Shown one piece after another: positions 8,661 through 17,059 of a stretch of DNA of 64,000 bases. The stretch is taken from NCBI RefSeq assembly GCF_023223525.1, contig NZ_JALPRX010000035.1, forward strand, positions 1-64,000. Direction: 5' to 3'. The position numbers were made by a program, and so were the translations under genes. Below the pieces are notes generated by a model. It had not been told where the DNA came from. It searched no databases and saw nothing but the letters and a program-made list of their open reading frames with translations. Every line of letters begins with the position of its first letter. The stretch's first letter is position 1. This stretch comes from Roseomonas acroporae (GTDB lineage Bacteria > Pseudomonadota > Alphaproteobacteria > Acetobacterales > Acetobacteraceae).

Positions 8661-9605
8661 TCAGACCTTCTCGGCCACCGCCGCCGGCGCCTCGGCGCGT
8701 CGGCGTGCCTGCCAGAGACGCACCGGCAGCACGCCGGCGATCTCCTCGACCCCGGCGGGCGCGCAGCCCGCCGCCCCGAACCAGCCGGCCATGGCGGCGT
8801 CGTCGAAGCCCGGCCAGCGATGCGCGTGCCGCTCCAGCAGCGCGTGGCCGGCATGCGGCGCCAGATCGACCACCAGCAGCACGCCGCCCGGCCGCAGCAC
8901 CCGCGCCGCCTCGGCCAGCGCCGCCGCCGGGTCGTCCACGTAGTGCAGCACCATCTGCATGGTGGCGGCGTCGAAGCCGGCATCCGGCAGCGGCAGCCGG
9001 TACAGATCGGCCTGCCGCACCGCGCAATTGGCGAGCCCGTGCTCGGCCAGGCGCGCCCGCGCCAGCGCCAGCATCTCGCGGCTGGCATCGACGCCGAGCG
9101 CGCTGCCGACGAGCGGCGCCACCAGCTCCAGCAGCCGGCCCGTGCCGGTGCCGATGTCGAGCAGCCGCTCCGTCCCCGCCGGCAGCAGCCGCAGCAGCGC
9201 CGCCTCGATCGCGGCGGCGGGCAGTTCCAGCGCCCGCGTCTCGTCCCACTCGGCGCCCTGGCGCTGGAATGCCTCCGAGGCCTCGCGCGCCTTCTCGGCG
9301 GCCAGGCGCACGGCCTGCCGGCGGTCGGCGGCGAGCATCGTGTCGTCCTCGGGCAGCCGCGCCAGGATGGTGCGGGCGAGACCGGCCAGGGCGGGCACCT
9401 GGAAATAGGCGTTCGCCCCCTCCGGCGTGCGCTCCAGCAGCCCGGCCTCGACCAGCAGCTTGAGATGGCGCGACAGGCGCGGCTGCGACTGGCCGAGCAC
9501 GGCGCAGAGATCGGTCACGCAGAAGGCGCCGCGGGCGCACAGGGCGAGCAGCCGCAGCCGGGTCGGCTCGGCGGCGGCGCGCAGCTGGGCGACCAATTCT
9601 TCCAT
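8661..9605 (-). CDS. ArsR-family regulator fused to SAM methyltransferase
   Basis: A 314-residue two-domain protein. Residues 1-90 form an ArsR winged helix (FCVTDLCAVLGQSQPRLSRHLKLL recognition region). Residues ~150-300 form a class I methyltransferase with the SAM motif LLDIGTGTGRLLE and a later LRPGGVLLVVDL. Fusions of this kind upstream of metF/metH in proteobacteria are linked to control of the SAM/SAH cycle (SahR-type prediction). Its position directly ahead of metH supports that here. It probably binds the palindrome at 9618-9639, just upstream of its ATG, and so autoregulates. Whether the methyltransferase domain is catalytic or only senses SAM/SAH is not known from sequence. Confidence 0.88.
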   Translation of the reverse strand: MEELVAQLRAAAEPTRLRLLALCARGAFCVTDLCAVLGQSQPRLSRHLKLLVEAGLLERTPEGANAYFQVPALAGLARTILARLPEDDTMLAADRRQAVRLAAEKAREASEAFQRQGAEWDETRALELPAAAIEAALLRLLPAGTERLLDIGTGTGRLLELVAPLVGSALGVDASREMLALARARLAEHGLANCAVRQADLYRLPLPDAGFDAATMQMVLHYVDDPAAALAEAARVLRPGGVLLVVDLAPHAGHALLERHAHRWPGFDDAAMAGWFGAAGCAPAGVEEIAGVLPVRLWQARRRAEAPAAVAEKV

Positions 9606-9617
9606 GGCACCTAGAAG

Positions 9618-9639
9618 GACATAAACATATCCTTATGTC
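9618..9639. promoter_or_regulatory. Divergent operator palindrome GACATAA-N8-TTATGTC
   Basis: A perfect 7-bp inverted repeat (GACATAA at 9618-9624, TTATGTC at 9633-9639) with an AT-rich 8-bp centre, unusual in this GC-rich region. It begins 13 bp upstream of the ArsR-methyltransferase start and lies 52 bp before the divergent pseudo-GTPase start. The placement fits the operator of the ArsR-type regulator controlling both directions. Confidence 0.65.
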
Positions 9640-9691
9640 AAACGGTGCCGCGGGGCCTTGCCGCCTCCGTGCCGCGGCGGGAGAACCAATC

Positions 9692-10072
9692 ATGGCCCTG
9701 CGGATCGATGCCCGAATTCCCGTGCAGATCGTCGCCGACCGCGCGGCGCTGCTCGACGCGCTGCGCGCGCATCCCGGCGCCGCCATCCTCGCCGACGCAC
9801 CGCTCGACCCGGCGCCGGCGGGCGCGGCGACGCTGCTGGTGCTGGACCCCGCCCCGCCCGCCGGCCTTCCGCACCCCGCCGCCTGCGCCTGCTGCACCGG
9901 CCGCGGCCCGGCGGCGACGGCGCTGGACCGGCTGTTCCAGGCCCGCGTGCGCGGCCAGGTGCCCTGGTTCACCCGCGTGCTCGCCCTGCTGCCGGACGCC
10001 GAGGCCCAGGCGGCGGTCGACCTCGCCCTCTACATGGACCCGCTGGCGTCGAGCCGCTTCCGCCCGGCCTGA
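9692..10072 (+). CDS. CobW/COG0523-like protein lacking the P-loop
   Basis: A 126-residue protein that reads like the N-terminal G-domain of COG0523 (CobW/ZigA-type metallochaperone GTPases) with the nucleotide site removed. RIPVQIVA matches the first strand, but the GxxGxGKT Walker A loop is absent. ACACCTGRGP keeps the CxCC metal motif. ARVRGQVPWFTRVL and ALYMDPLASSRFRP match the following RG-x-P-F-x-RV and DP-x(4)-R-x-R segments of the family. The Walker B and base-recognition motifs and the C-terminal domain are missing. ATG at 9692 is preferred over the upstream frame opening at 9635, which overlaps the operator. It is divergent from the ArsR-methyltransferase/metH operon. Function is unknown; it could be a metal-binding adaptor. 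Confidence 0.65.
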   Translation: MALRIDARIPVQIVADRAALLDALRAHPGAAILADAPLDPAPAGAATLLVLDPAPPAGLPHPAACACCTGRGPAATALDRLFQARVRGQVPWFTRVLALLPDAEAQAAVDLALYMDPLASSRFRPA

Positions 10073-10140
10073 GGGCGGCCCCGGGCGCGACCACCCCACG
10101 CCGATCGGCCGGACCGCTCCATCCGCCGCGGGGCGGAACG

Positions 10141-10671
10141 CTACGCCGGGATGGTGCGGTCGCCCTCGCCCAGCGCGCGCTGCATCGTCACCGTGTCCAG
10201 CCAGCGGCCGAACTTGAAGCCCACCGACTTCAGCAGCCCGGCCTGCCGGAAGCCCAGCGACAGGTGCAGGCCGATCGAGCCGACATTGTCGGAATCGCCG
10301 ATCACCGCGAGCATCTGCCGGAAGCCCTGCGCCTCGGCGCGCTCCAGCAGCAGTGCCACCAGCGTCTTGCCGACGCCCTGGCCGCGCACGTCCTCGCGCA
10401 CGTAAATCGAATCCTCGGCGGCGAACCGGTAGGCGGAGCGGTCGCGGTACTGGCTGTAGTAGGCGAACCCGACCACCTCGGGGCCCGACGGCCCCGGCTC
10501 CTCCGCCACCAGCCAGGCCCAGCCGGCGCCCTGCACCTTGCGCAGCCGCGCCGCCATCTCGTCGAGGTCCGGCGGCACCTCCTCGAAGGTGCCGGTGCCG
10601 TGCAGCACGTGATGGGCGTAGATGGCGGTCAGGGCCGGCAGATCGGCTTCGACGGCATCGCGGATCGACAT
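10141..10671 (-). CDS. GNAT N-acetyltransferase, phosphinothricin-acetyltransferase-like
   Basis: A 176-residue cytosolic acetyl-CoA-dependent N-acetyltransferase of the Pat/Bar/MddA group. The N-terminus SIRDAVEADLPALTAIYAHHVLHGTGTFE is characteristic. The acetyl-CoA loop is VREDVRGQGVGKTLV (Q/RxxGxG/A) near residue 95. NVGSIGLHLSLGFRQAGLLKSVGFKFGRW completes the fold. Members acetylate phosphinothricin or methionine sulfone/sulfoximine-like amino acids; the true substrate here is unknown. ATG start. Convergent with the CobW-like gene, 68 bp apart. Confidence 0.88.
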   Translation of the reverse strand: MSIRDAVEADLPALTAIYAHHVLHGTGTFEEVPPDLDEMAARLRKVQGAGWAWLVAEEPGPSGPEVVGFAYYSQYRDRSAYRFAAEDSIYVREDVRGQGVGKTLVALLLERAEAQGFRQMLAVIGDSDNVGSIGLHLSLGFRQAGLLKSVGFKFGRWLDTVTMQRALGEGDRTIPA

Positions 10672-11094
10672 GCGGTTCCTGGCCTCGTCTCACGCCGCAT
10701 CGGACGGCCCGCCGGGGCTGCCCGACGGCGCACCCTCCGGCGTGGCCCCGGCGCGGTCCCCCTGGCGCAGCCCCTCGACACGGCCCGCCGGCGCGCGCCG
10801 CTGCTGCACCGTCTCGCGATGCACCCCGTCACGTCCGGGCGGGCCGTCGGGGATCCGCGCCGGCCGGCCCGGCCTGCCGCCGCGGGTCAGCCCCCGACAG
10901 GCCACGCAACCTGCTTAGCGTCTCGCGCCCCGCCGGGGCAAGTTCCTCCCGTCGCCGGCCGCCCGCGGCCCCGGGAAGCGGGCGGCCCGGGCGAAGACGG
11001 GATTTGCCCATGCCGGCCGCGTGGATCTGACGCGGCGCCGCTGCATTAAGCGCGATGTTGCATCGGGCATTGCGGTGCAGCATTTTGCATCGCC
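10672..11094. other. Intergenic region with TTGCATC direct repeats
   Basis: No credible gene in 423 bp. Close to the reductase start, TTGCATC occurs twice in direct orientation (11058-11064 and 11085-11091), spaced by 27 bp within an AT-richer patch, followed 3 bp later by the ATG. There is no Shine-Dalgarno, so this patch may be an activator site and/or the start may be leaderless. Confidence 0.4.
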
Positions 11095-11907
11095 ATGAGC
11101 TCCGCCCTCTCCTCCCGGCCCGCCCCCGCCAAGACGGCTCCCTTCTTCCAGGAACGGGTGCTCACCGTCCATCACTGGACCGACAAGCTGTTCAGCTTCA
11201 CCGCGACCCGCGACCCGGCCCTGCGGTTCCAGGCCGGGCAGTTCGTGATGATCGGGCTGGAGGTCGAGGGCAAGCCGCTGCTGCGGGCCTACTCCATCGC
11301 CAGCGCGCCCTGGGAGGAGACGCTCGAATTCCTCTCGATCAAGGTGCCGAACGGGCCGCTCACCTCCCGGCTGAAGCTCATCCAGCCGGGCGACACGCTG
11401 CTGGTCGGCCGCAAGCCGGTGGGCACGCTGGTGACGGACAGCCTGCTCCCCGGCCGCACCCTCTGGCTGATCGGCACCGGCACCGGCCTCGCGCCCTGGA
11501 TGAGCCTGATCCGCGAGCCGGACGTGTACGACCGCTTCGAGCGCGTGGTGGTGGTGCACGGCGTGCGCGAGGTGGCCGAGCTGGCCTACCAGGACTACAT
11601 CACCCGCGAGCTGCCGGCGCACGAGCTGCTGGGCGAGCTGGTGGCGGACAAGCTCCTCTACTACCCGACCGTCACGCGCGAGGCCTTCCGCAACCAGGGC
11701 CGGGTGACCGACCTGATCGAGAACGGCAGGCTGTTCGCGGATCTCGGCCTGCCGCCGATCTCGCCCGAGGCCGACCGGGTGATGCTGTGCGGCAGCCCGG
11801 CCATGCTCACGGACGTGACCAGGCTGCTGGAGGCGCGCGGCTTCGCCGAGGGCAGCCATGCCGAGCCGGGCCATTACGTGATCGAGAAGGCCTTCGTCGA
11901 GAAGTAG
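11095..11907 (+). CDS. fpr: Ferredoxin/flavodoxin-NADP reductase
   Basis: A 270-residue FAD enzyme of the bacterial class that exchanges electrons between NADPH and ferredoxin/flavodoxin in the cytosol. FAD-binding motif LRAYSIASAPWEE near residue 63 (RxYS), NADP motif LIGTGTGLAPWMSLIRE near 125, and MLCGSPAM near 228. The C-terminus HYVIEKAFVEK, ending with an aromatic residue then charged residues, matches the Rhodobacter/Azotobacter FPR subclass. ATG at 11095 lacks an obvious ribosome site. A GC hairpin sits at 11929-11948 after the stop. Confidence 0.93.
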   Translation: MSSALSSRPAPAKTAPFFQERVLTVHHWTDKLFSFTATRDPALRFQAGQFVMIGLEVEGKPLLRAYSIASAPWEETLEFLSIKVPNGPLTSRLKLIQPGDTLLVGRKPVGTLVTDSLLPGRTLWLIGTGTGLAPWMSLIREPDVYDRFERVVVVHGVREVAELAYQDYITRELPAHELLGELVADKLLYYPTVTREAFRNQGRVTDLIENGRLFADLGLPPISPEADRVMLCGSPAMLTDVTRLLEARGFAEGSHAEPGHYVIEKAFVEK

Positions 11908-11928
11908 CCCCTCCCTGCCGACACCGGC

Positions 11929-11948
11929 CCCTGCCGACGCCGGCAGGG
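11929..11948. terminator. Hairpin after fpr
   Basis: CCCTGCCG/CGGCAGGG 8-bp stem with a 4-nt loop, 22 bp past the reductase stop. No T-run follows, so this is intrinsic-like only. Confidence 0.45.
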
Positions 11949-12160
11949 CCCGGCATCGGCGCAAGGGCGCCGTGGCACGGCCAACGCGATCCTGAACACC
12001 CGCCTCCGCCCGCCGGGCCGGCCTCGGCAGCCCCGGAACGACAGCCGGCGAAGCCGGCCCGGCGGCCACGGCACGCCGGAGTCGCCCCACGGCCTGCCCG
12101 GATCCCCGCCCGCGGCACGAACTCACGCCGCCGGAGCCGTCCGCCCCCCGGCGCTCCGCC

Positions 12161-12646
12161 TCAGCCGGCGATCCGCCGCAGCAATTCGCAGAGCTGATGA
12201 CGCTCCGCCACCGACAGCGGATCGAGCAGGGCGTCGTTGGTCGCGTGGGCCTGGGTGGCGGTGCCCCGCAGCACGGCGCGCCCGGCCGGGGTCAGGCTCA
12301 GCACGACCGTGCGGCGATCCATCGGATCGCGGCTCGAATCGACCAGGCCGCGCGCGATCAGCCGCTGCACCACCCCCTGGATGGTGGCCGGGTCCATGGC
12401 GACCGAGCGGCCGAGCCGGTTCTGCGTCACCCGCCCGAATTCCTCCAGCTTCAGCAGCGTGGCGAATTGGGGCGGCGTGATCGACACCTCGCCGATCCGC
12501 TCCTGGAACAGAGCCAGGTGCCGCTGCTGCGCCCGGCGCAGCAGATGCCCGACCGAATCCTCGAGGCAGTAGTCGATGGCGGCCGAGGTCGGCGTCGCGT
12601 TGGTCGCGATCTTCGCCGGGGCTGCCGGGTCGAGCATCGTTCTCAT
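12161..12646 (-). CDS. MarR-family transcriptional regulator
   Basis: A 161-residue winged-helix repressor with the MarR layout: SVGHLLRRAQQRHLALFQER dimer helix, ITPPQFATLLKLEEFG, recognition helix VAMDPATIQGVVQRLIARGLV near residue 95, and the wing DPMDRRTVVLSLTPAGRAVL. The recognition region resembles regulators of aromatic-acid and lignin-monomer genes, but this is weak. I chose the ATG at 12646 because AGGGGGG precedes it at good spacing; a longer frame begins at 12703. It is divergent from the MHS transporter, its most likely target. A palindrome at 12659-12670 lies just upstream. Confidence 0.88.
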   Translation of the reverse strand: MRTMLDPAAPAKIATNATPTSAAIDYCLEDSVGHLLRRAQQRHLALFQERIGEVSITPPQFATLLKLEEFGRVTQNRLGRSVAMDPATIQGVVQRLIARGLVDSSRDPMDRRTVVLSLTPAGRAVLRGTATQAHATNDALLDPLSVAERHQLCELLRRIAG

Positions 12647-12658
12647 CACCCCCCCTAA

Positions 12659-12670
12659 ATCGTACACGAT
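12659..12670. promoter_or_regulatory. Candidate MarR operator ATCGT-AC-ACGAT
   Basis: Two exact 5-bp inverted arms with a 2-bp centre, 13 bp upstream of the MarR gene start in the MarR/MHS divergent region. Short but well placed for autoregulation. Confidence 0.45.
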
Positions 12671-12760
12671 CCAATTGATCGCGCGTCTCGCCGCGGGCGT
12701 CAATGAAACCGTGCCGGCGACATCATCCGGATTGGAATGAATTTCCTTTCGCGGAGGTCA

Positions 12761-12788
12761 TTTTGCTGCAATTTTCGCTTCATAATAT
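12761..12788 (+). promoter_or_regulatory. Candidate promoter of MHS transporter
   Basis: TTTTGC at 12761-12766, a 16-bp spacer, and TAATAT at 12783-12788 in an AT-rich patch ending 15 bp before the ATG. It would give a very short leader. Confidence 0.45.
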
Positions 12789-12803
12789 CGCCGGAAACGT
12801 ACC

Positions 12804-14561
12804 ATGTCCTCAAGCCGCACCGCCGCCCTGGCCAGCCCCAAGGGACAGCCCATGACCCGGGAGGAGCGCAAGGTCATCCTGGGCTCCTCCCTCGGCACCG
12901 TCTTCGAATGGTACGACTTCTACCTCTACGGCAGCCTCGCCACGCTGATCGGGGCGCAGTTCTTCTCCCAGTATCCGGAGGGGACGCGCAACATCTTCGC
13001 GCTCCTCACCTTCGCCGCCGGCTTCCTGGTGCGCCCCTTCGGCGCGCTGGTGTTCGGCCGCCTCGGCGACCTCGTCGGCCGCAAGTACACCTTCCTCGTC
13101 ACCATCGTGATTATGGGCGCCTCGACCTTCCTGGTCGGCGTCCTGCCCGGCTCCGAGGCGATCGGCATCGCCGCGCCGGTCATCCTGATCGTGCTGCGCT
13201 GCCTCCAGGGCCTCGCCCTCGGCGGCGAGTACGGCGGCGCCGCGACCTACGTCGCCGAGCACGCGCCGAACGGCAGGCGCGGCTTCTACACCTCCTTCAT
13301 CCAGATCACCGCGACGGCGGGCCTGTTCCTGTCGCTGCTGGTGATCCTGGCCACCCGCACCATCATCGGCGAGGCGGACTTCGCCGCCTGGGGCTGGCGC
13401 GTGCCCTTCCTGGTCTCGATCCTGCTGCTCGGCATCTCCGTCTGGATCCGCTCGACGCTGAACGAGAGCCCGGCCTTCCGGAAGATGAAGGAGGAGGGCA
13501 CCCACTCCAAGGCGCCGCTCTCCGAGGCGTTCGGGCAGTGGCGCAACGCGAAATGGGCACTGCTCGCGCTGCTCGGCATGGTCATGGGCCAGGCCGTGGT
13601 CTGGTACACGGGCCAGTTCTACGCGCTGTTCTTCCTCGGCTCGATCCTGAAGGTGGACGGCGCCACCACCAACCTGCTGATCGCCTGGTCGCTGCTGCTC
13701 GGCTCGGGCGGCTTCGTGCTGTTCGGCTGGCTGTCGGACAAGGTGGGGCGCAAGCCGATCATCCTGGGCGGCTGCCTGATCGCCGCCCTGACCTACTTCC
13801 CGCTGTTCAAGCTGCTGACCGCCGAGGCGAACCCGGCGCTGCACCAGGCGCACCAGACCATCCCGGTGCAGGTGGTGGCGGACCGCTCCCTCTGCTCCTT
13901 CCAGTTCAACCCGGTCGGCACGGCGCAGTTCACCAGCCCCTGCGACATCGCCAAGGCGGCGCTGGCCCGTGCCGGCGCGATCTACGGCACCGAGGACGCG
14001 CCCGCCACCGGCAGTGCCGCCATCCGCGTCGGCGGCACGACGGTGACGGCCCCCGATCTCCGCGCGCTGGAGCCGGCGCAGCGCGCCCCGGCGCTGGCCG
14101 CCTTCAATCGTGAGGTGACGGCGGCGCTGACCGCCGCCGGCTATCCGGCGGCGAACAACCCCAGCGTGGTCCGGATGTCGGGGCCGTTCGACGTGTTCCG
14201 CGAGCAGCCGGCGGTGATCATCGGCGTGCTGACCATCCTCGTGCTCTACGTCACCATGGTCTACGGCCCGATCGCCGCGGCGCTGGTGGAGCTGTTCCCG
14301 ACGCGCATCCGCTACACCTCGATGTCGCTGCCCTACCACATCGGCAACGGCTGGTTCGGCGGGCTGCTGCCGGCCACCTCGCTGGCGATGGTGGCGCAGA
14401 CCGGCGACATCTATTTCGGCCTCTGGTACCCGATCGTGGTGGCGGCGGCGACGGTGGTGATCGGGGCGCTCTTCCTGCCCGAGACCAAGGACCGCGACAT
14501 CTTCGCCGACGAGCCCGAGGCCCCCGCGGCCCGCGCCGGCGCCGGCCGGGCCAAAATCTGA
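12804..14561 (+). CDS. MHS-family MFS transporter with large periplasmic insert
   Basis: A 585-residue inner-membrane proton symporter of the metabolite:H+ symporter subfamily. Signatures: GSSLGTVFEWYDFYLYGSLA in TM1, GRLGDLVGRKYTF between TM2 and TM3, RCLQGLALGGEYGGA in TM4, and GWLSDKVGRKPII after TM8. Usual length is about 430-450. The excess is one ~130-residue insert (about residues 337-466) with two cysteines (SLCSFQF, TSPCDIA), placed before the last membrane helices and predicted outside the membrane. A small carboxylate or betaine is the likely class of substrate. Divergent from the MarR gene. A 17-bp perfect hairpin follows at once. Confidence 0.88.
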   Translation: MSSSRTAALASPKGQPMTREERKVILGSSLGTVFEWYDFYLYGSLATLIGAQFFSQYPEGTRNIFALLTFAAGFLVRPFGALVFGRLGDLVGRKYTFLVTIVIMGASTFLVGVLPGSEAIGIAAPVILIVLRCLQGLALGGEYGGAATYVAEHAPNGRRGFYTSFIQITATAGLFLSLLVILATRTIIGEADFAAWGWRVPFLVSILLLGISVWIRSTLNESPAFRKMKEEGTHSKAPLSEAFGQWRNAKWALLALLGMVMGQAVVWYTGQFYALFFLGSILKVDGATTNLLIAWSLLLGSGGFVLFGWLSDKVGRKPIILGGCLIAALTYFPLFKLLTAEANPALHQAHQTIPVQVVADRSLCSFQFNPVGTAQFTSPCDIAKAALARAGAIYGTEDAPATGSAAIRVGGTTVTAPDLRALEPAQRAPALAAFNREVTAALTAAGYPAANNPSVVRMSGPFDVFREQPAVIIGVLTILVLYVTMVYGPIAAALVELFPTRIRYTSMSLPYHIGNGWFGGLLPATSLAMVAQTGDIYFGLWYPIVVAAATVVIGALFLPETKDRDIFADEPEAPAARAGAGRAKI

Positions 14562-14562
14562 C

Positions 14563-14598
14563 ACCGGCCCGCACGGGTCCCGACCCGTGCGGGCCGGT
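14563..14598 (+). terminator. Strong hairpin terminator after MHS transporter
   Basis: ACCGGCCCGCACGGGTC at 14563-14579 pairs perfectly with GACCCGTGCGGGCCGGT at 14582-14598 across a 2-nt loop, starting 1 bp after the stop. No T-tract follows. Confidence 0.7.
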
Positions 14599-14795
14599 AT
14601 CGTGCCCGGGGTTGGCGGGGCGGCCGCGCGCCGATGGGCGGCCCCGCGCGAGCGCCGGTCCGCGAGGCCGGCGGGAGGGATGGCGCAGGGGGTTTCCATG
14701 CCGGGAAGGGTCCGGCGCACCGCGCCGGGCGCGCCCCGGGAAGCCGAGCCGAAGATGAGGGAAATATAATCTCCGTTCCGTATCGAATACTGCTA

Positions 14796-14826
14796 GTGAC
14801 TCCAGCAACTACGATGGGGGAGTCAC
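14796..14826 (+). promoter_or_regulatory. Inverted repeat spanning the DUF485 start codon
   Basis: GTGACTCC at 14796-14803 and GGAGTCAC at 14819-14826 are exact complements. The second arm starts three bases after the ATG at 14814-14816. It could be an operator or an mRNA hairpin masking initiation. A perfect TATAAT occurs upstream at 14765-14770 without a good -35, so an activator-dependent promoter is possible. Confidence 0.5.
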
Positions 14827-15236
14827 GTCTTTTGGCTCAGCAATCAACAGCCTTCCGGGGGGCGAACCCGGCCGGGCCGACTGCCGCGTCCGTGGCGCCG
14901 CCCGCCGACGCCCGCGACGGCGATCCCGCCACGGCCGACGCCGTGACGCAGCGCATCCTGCACAGCCCGAGCTTCCAGGAGCTCGTCCGCACCCGCACCC
15001 GCTTCGCCTGGACCATGTCCGGCATCATGCTGGCCATCTATCTCGGCTTCATCTTCCTCGTCGCCTTCGCCCAGGGCGTCCTGGCGGTCAAGGTCGGCAC
15101 CACGACCTCGCTCGGCATCGTGCTCGGCGTGGTGGTGATCCTCGCGGCCTTCGCGCTGACCGGCATCTACGTCCAGCGCGCCAACGGCCGCTTCGACGAG
15201 CTCACCCGCCGCGTGCGCCAGGAGGCAGGCCGATGA
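14814..15236 (+). CDS. DUF485 small membrane protein, ActP partner
   Basis: A 140-residue inner-membrane protein of the DUF485 (YjcH) family, regularly encoded just before the acetate symporter ActP. The core is [38 protein letters not shown], then a second membrane helix ([21 protein letters not shown]) and the basic tail [15 protein letters not shown]. The first ~45 residues are low-complexity and longer than usual, so initiation further in is possible. Its stop overlaps the actP start as ATGA, implying translational coupling. Confidence 0.85.
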   Translation: MGESRLLAQQSTAFRGANPAGPTAASVAPPADARDGDPATADAVTQRILHSPSFQELVRTRTRFAWTMSGIMLAIYLGFIFLVAFAQGVLAVKVGTTTSLGIVLGVVVILAAFALTGIYVQRANGRFDELTRRVRQEAGR

Positions 15237-17053
15237 GCGGCCCGCGACACGCCCCCCCATCGTCCGCCCCCCTGCCGCCCGTCCTCCTGCCGCCCGCTCC
15301 CCTGCCGCCCGTCCAGGCAGGCAGCGGCGCGGCGGGCGCGGCGCTGGCGCGCGCGCCCCGCCTGCTTCCCGCCATGGCGGGCCTCGCCGCCTGGGCCGGC
15401 GCCACGGCACTCGCCGGCACCGCCCACGCGGCCGACGCGATCAGCGGCGCGGTGCAGCGCCAGCCGCTGAACTGGCCGGCCATCGTCATGTTCTTCCTGT
15501 TCGTGCTGCTGACGCTCGGCATCACCTACCGGGCGGCGCGGCAGTCGCGCTCGGCGGCCGACTTCTACGCGGCGGGCGGCGGCATCACCGCCTGGCAGAA
15601 CAGCCTCGCCATCGCCGGCGACTACATGTCGGCCGCCTCCTTCCTCGGCATCTCGGCCCTGGTCTTCACCAGCGGCTTCGACGGGCTGATCTACTCGATC
15701 GGCTTCCTGGTCGGCTGGCCGATCGTGCTGTTCCTGATCGCCGAGCGGCTGCGCAACCTCGGCAAGTTCACCTTCGCCGACGTCGCCTCCTTCCGCCTCG
15801 CGCAGACGCCGATCCGCATCCTCTCGGCCGTCGGCACGCTGGTCGTGGTCGCCTTCTACCTGATCGCGCAGATGGTGGGCGCGGGCAAGCTGATCCAGCT
15901 GCTGTTCGGCATGGAGTACCTGCACGCCGTCGTCATCGTCGGCGTGCTGATGATCGTCTACGTGGCCTTCGGCGGCATGAAGGCGACGACCTGGGTGCAG
16001 ATCATCAAGGCCTGCCTGCTGCTCGGCGGCGCCACCTTCATGGCGCTGGCCGTGCTCTGGCACTTCGGCTTCAGCCCGGAGGCGATGTTCGCGAGCGCCG
16101 TCGCCACTCACCCGCGCGGCGATTCCATCATGCGCCCCGGCAACCTGGTGGCCGACCCGGTCTCGGCGATCTCGCTCGGCCTCGCGCTGATGTTCGGCAC
16201 GGCCGGCCTGCCGCACATCCTGATGCGCTTCTTCACCGTCTCGAACGCCCAGGCGGCGAGGAAGTCGGTGTTCTACGCCACCGGCTTCATCGCCTACTTC
16301 TACATCCTCACCTTCATCATCGGCTTCGGCGCCGTCAGCTTCCTGATGAACGACCCGACCTACTACAACGTCGGCGCGGACGGGCTGTACAACAAGCTGA
16401 CCGGCCTGATCGGCGGCACCAACATGGCGGCGGTCCACCTCGCCAACGCCGTCGGCGGCTCGCTCTTCCTCGGCTTCATCTCGGCCGTCGCCTTCGCCAC
16501 CATCCTCGCCGTGGTGGCGGGGCTGACGCTTTCCGGCGCCTCGGCGGTCAGCCACGACCTCTACGCCTCGGTCTTCGCCCGCGGGCGCACGACGGAGGCG
16601 AGCGAGGTGCGGCTGTCCAAGATCTCGGCGGTGGTGATCGGGCTGGTCGCGATCTGGCTGGGCTACATCTTCGAGAACATGAACGTCGCCTTCATGGTGG
16701 GCCTCGCCTTCGCGGTGGCGGCGAGCTGCAACTTCCCGGTGCTGCTGATGTCCATCCTGTGGGGCGGCACCACCACCATGGGCGCGCTGCTCGGCGGCCT
16801 CTGCGGCCTCGTCAGCGCCGTGGTGATGGTGGTGCTGAGCAAGGCGGTGTGGGTGGACACCTTCCACCACCCGGCGGCCCTGTTCCCCTACGACAACCCG
16901 GCCCTGTTCTCGATGCCGATCGCCTTCGTCGGCATCTGGCTGTTCTCGAAGCTCGACACCTCGCGCCGGGCGAAGCTGGAGCAGGCGGCGTTCGACGCGC
17001 AGTTCGTGCGCTCGGAAACCGGGATCGGCGCGGCAACGGCGCACCAGCACTGA
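15233..17053 (+). CDS. actP: Cation/acetate symporter
   Basis: A 606-residue sodium:solute symporter (SSF) importing acetate and related short carboxylates. Typical ActP segments: [61 protein letters not shown], and [24 protein letters not shown]. About 13 membrane helices fit. The N-terminus is extended by an Ala/Pro-rich stretch with three 15-bp repeats ([15 protein letters not shown]) before a possible signal peptide ending AGTAHAAD. Coupled to DUF485 by an ATGA overlap. The E. coli partner gene acs is not in the window. Confidence 0.93.
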   Translation: MSGPRHAPPSSAPLPPVLLPPAPLPPVQAGSGAAGAALARAPRLLPAMAGLAAWAGATALAGTAHAADAISGAVQRQPLNWPAIVMFFLFVLLTLGITYRAARQSRSAADFYAAGGGITAWQNSLAIAGDYMSAASFLGISALVFTSGFDGLIYSIGFLVGWPIVLFLIAERLRNLGKFTFADVASFRLAQTPIRILSAVGTLVVVAFYLIAQMVGAGKLIQLLFGMEYLHAVVIVGVLMIVYVAFGGMKATTWVQIIKACLLLGGATFMALAVLWHFGFSPEAMFASAVATHPRGDSIMRPGNLVADPVSAISLGLALMFGTAGLPHILMRFFTVSNAQAARKSVFYATGFIAYFYILTFIIGFGAVSFLMNDPTYYNVGADGLYNKLTGLIGGTNMAAVHLANAVGGSLFLGFISAVAFATILAVVAGLTLSGASAVSHDLYASVFARGRTTEASEVRLSKISAVVIGLVAIWLGYIFENMNVAFMVGLAFAVAASCNFPVLLMSILWGGTTTMGALLGGLCGLVSAVVMVVLSKAVWVDTFHHPAALFPYDNPALFSMPIAFVGIWLFSKLDTSRRAKLEQAAFDAQFVRSETGIGAATAHQH

Positions 17054-17059
17054 CCCGAC

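Noticed and set aside
14840-15236. Mobile-element origin for the AT-richer patch before DUF485
   Set aside because: Only a promoter-sized AT patch; no transposase, terminal inverted repeat or target duplication.
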